A stretch of DNA of 64,000 nucleotides from assembly GCA_030544235.1 (NCBI GenBank), contig CM060477.1, forward strand, positions 29,023,038 through 29,087,037, in the 5' to 3' direction. The translations under genes were made by a program, and so were the position numbers. This stretch comes from Lepturacanthus savala. Lineage: Eukaryota > Chordata > Actinopteri > Scombriformes > Trichiuridae. The notes under the pieces are model-generated. The model did not search any database. It was not told the origin of the DNA and saw only the letters and a list, made by a program, of their open reading frames with translations. Shown piece after piece: positions 63,838 to 64,000 of the stretch (position 1 is its first letter; every line of letters starts with the position of its first letter).

Positions 63838-64000
63838 ACTACTACTACTGCTACTACTGCTGCTACTACTACTGCTGCTACTACTGCTGCTGCTGCTGCT
63901 GCTACTACTGCTACTACTGCTGCTGCTACTACTACTACTGCTACTACTGCTGCTACTACTGCTACTACTGCTGCTGCTGCTGCTGCTACTAATACTACTA
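63766..64000. repeat. CTA/CTG trinucleotide array reaching the window edge
   Basis: A mixed (CTA)n(CTG)n array of at least 235 bp, cut by the end of the window. It directly follows the 23-bp minisatellite. Confidence 0.97.

Overview
This looks like vertebrate, most likely teleost fish, nuclear DNA. The one protein-coding gene I can support is a spliced vertebrate-type gene. The rest is AT-rich DNA full of (CA)n, (TA)n and (CAG)n microsatellites, kilobase-scale minisatellites, a tRNA-Leu cluster and short DNA-transposon derivatives of types common in fish (Tc1-like, hAT-like, TTAA-flanked piggyBac-like). I cannot name the species. There are no bacterial-style operons, CRISPR arrays or intact autonomous transposons.

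Layout. Positions 1-4142 hold a roughly 2.17 kb tandem duplication, each unit carrying two tRNA-Leu(AAG) genes or near-genes and one decayed tRNA-like copy. Positions 4362-6604 are transposon debris plus unrecognised sequence. From about 6605 to at least 26722, on the minus strand, lies tab2 (TAK1-binding protein 2): a 2 kb 3' UTR, six coding exons that join in frame to a 760-residue protein (CUE domain, long low-complexity linker, coiled coil, C-terminal NZF zinc finger), and a piece of 5' UTR with a small upstream ORF. Its introns carry three large minisatellites (11-, 15- and 38-bp units) and two unusual repeat tracts touching 3' splice sites.

From 26723 to 64000 I find no further protein-coding gene. 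This part may be the 5' non-coding exon/intron territory of tab2, or intergenic DNA. It contains scrambled Tc1-like elements (25440-27840, 39830-41345, 44350-45120), about ten copies of a TTAA-flanked family with CCCATT ends, two well-preserved copies of another TTAA family with CCTGTTCC ends in inverted orientation around 42.2-44.1 kb, and a long run of simple-sequence arrays between 48.7 and 64 kb.

The most interesting points are the structures at the tab2 splice sites (a 157-nt UG tract directly before one exon and a CUCC-rich pyrimidine tract before the last one), a consensus 5' splice site inside the largest exon, the upstream ORF, a short transposase-derived segment (MDQFAYIRIL) re-used more than a dozen times, and a (CA)n-plus-flank cassette present twice.
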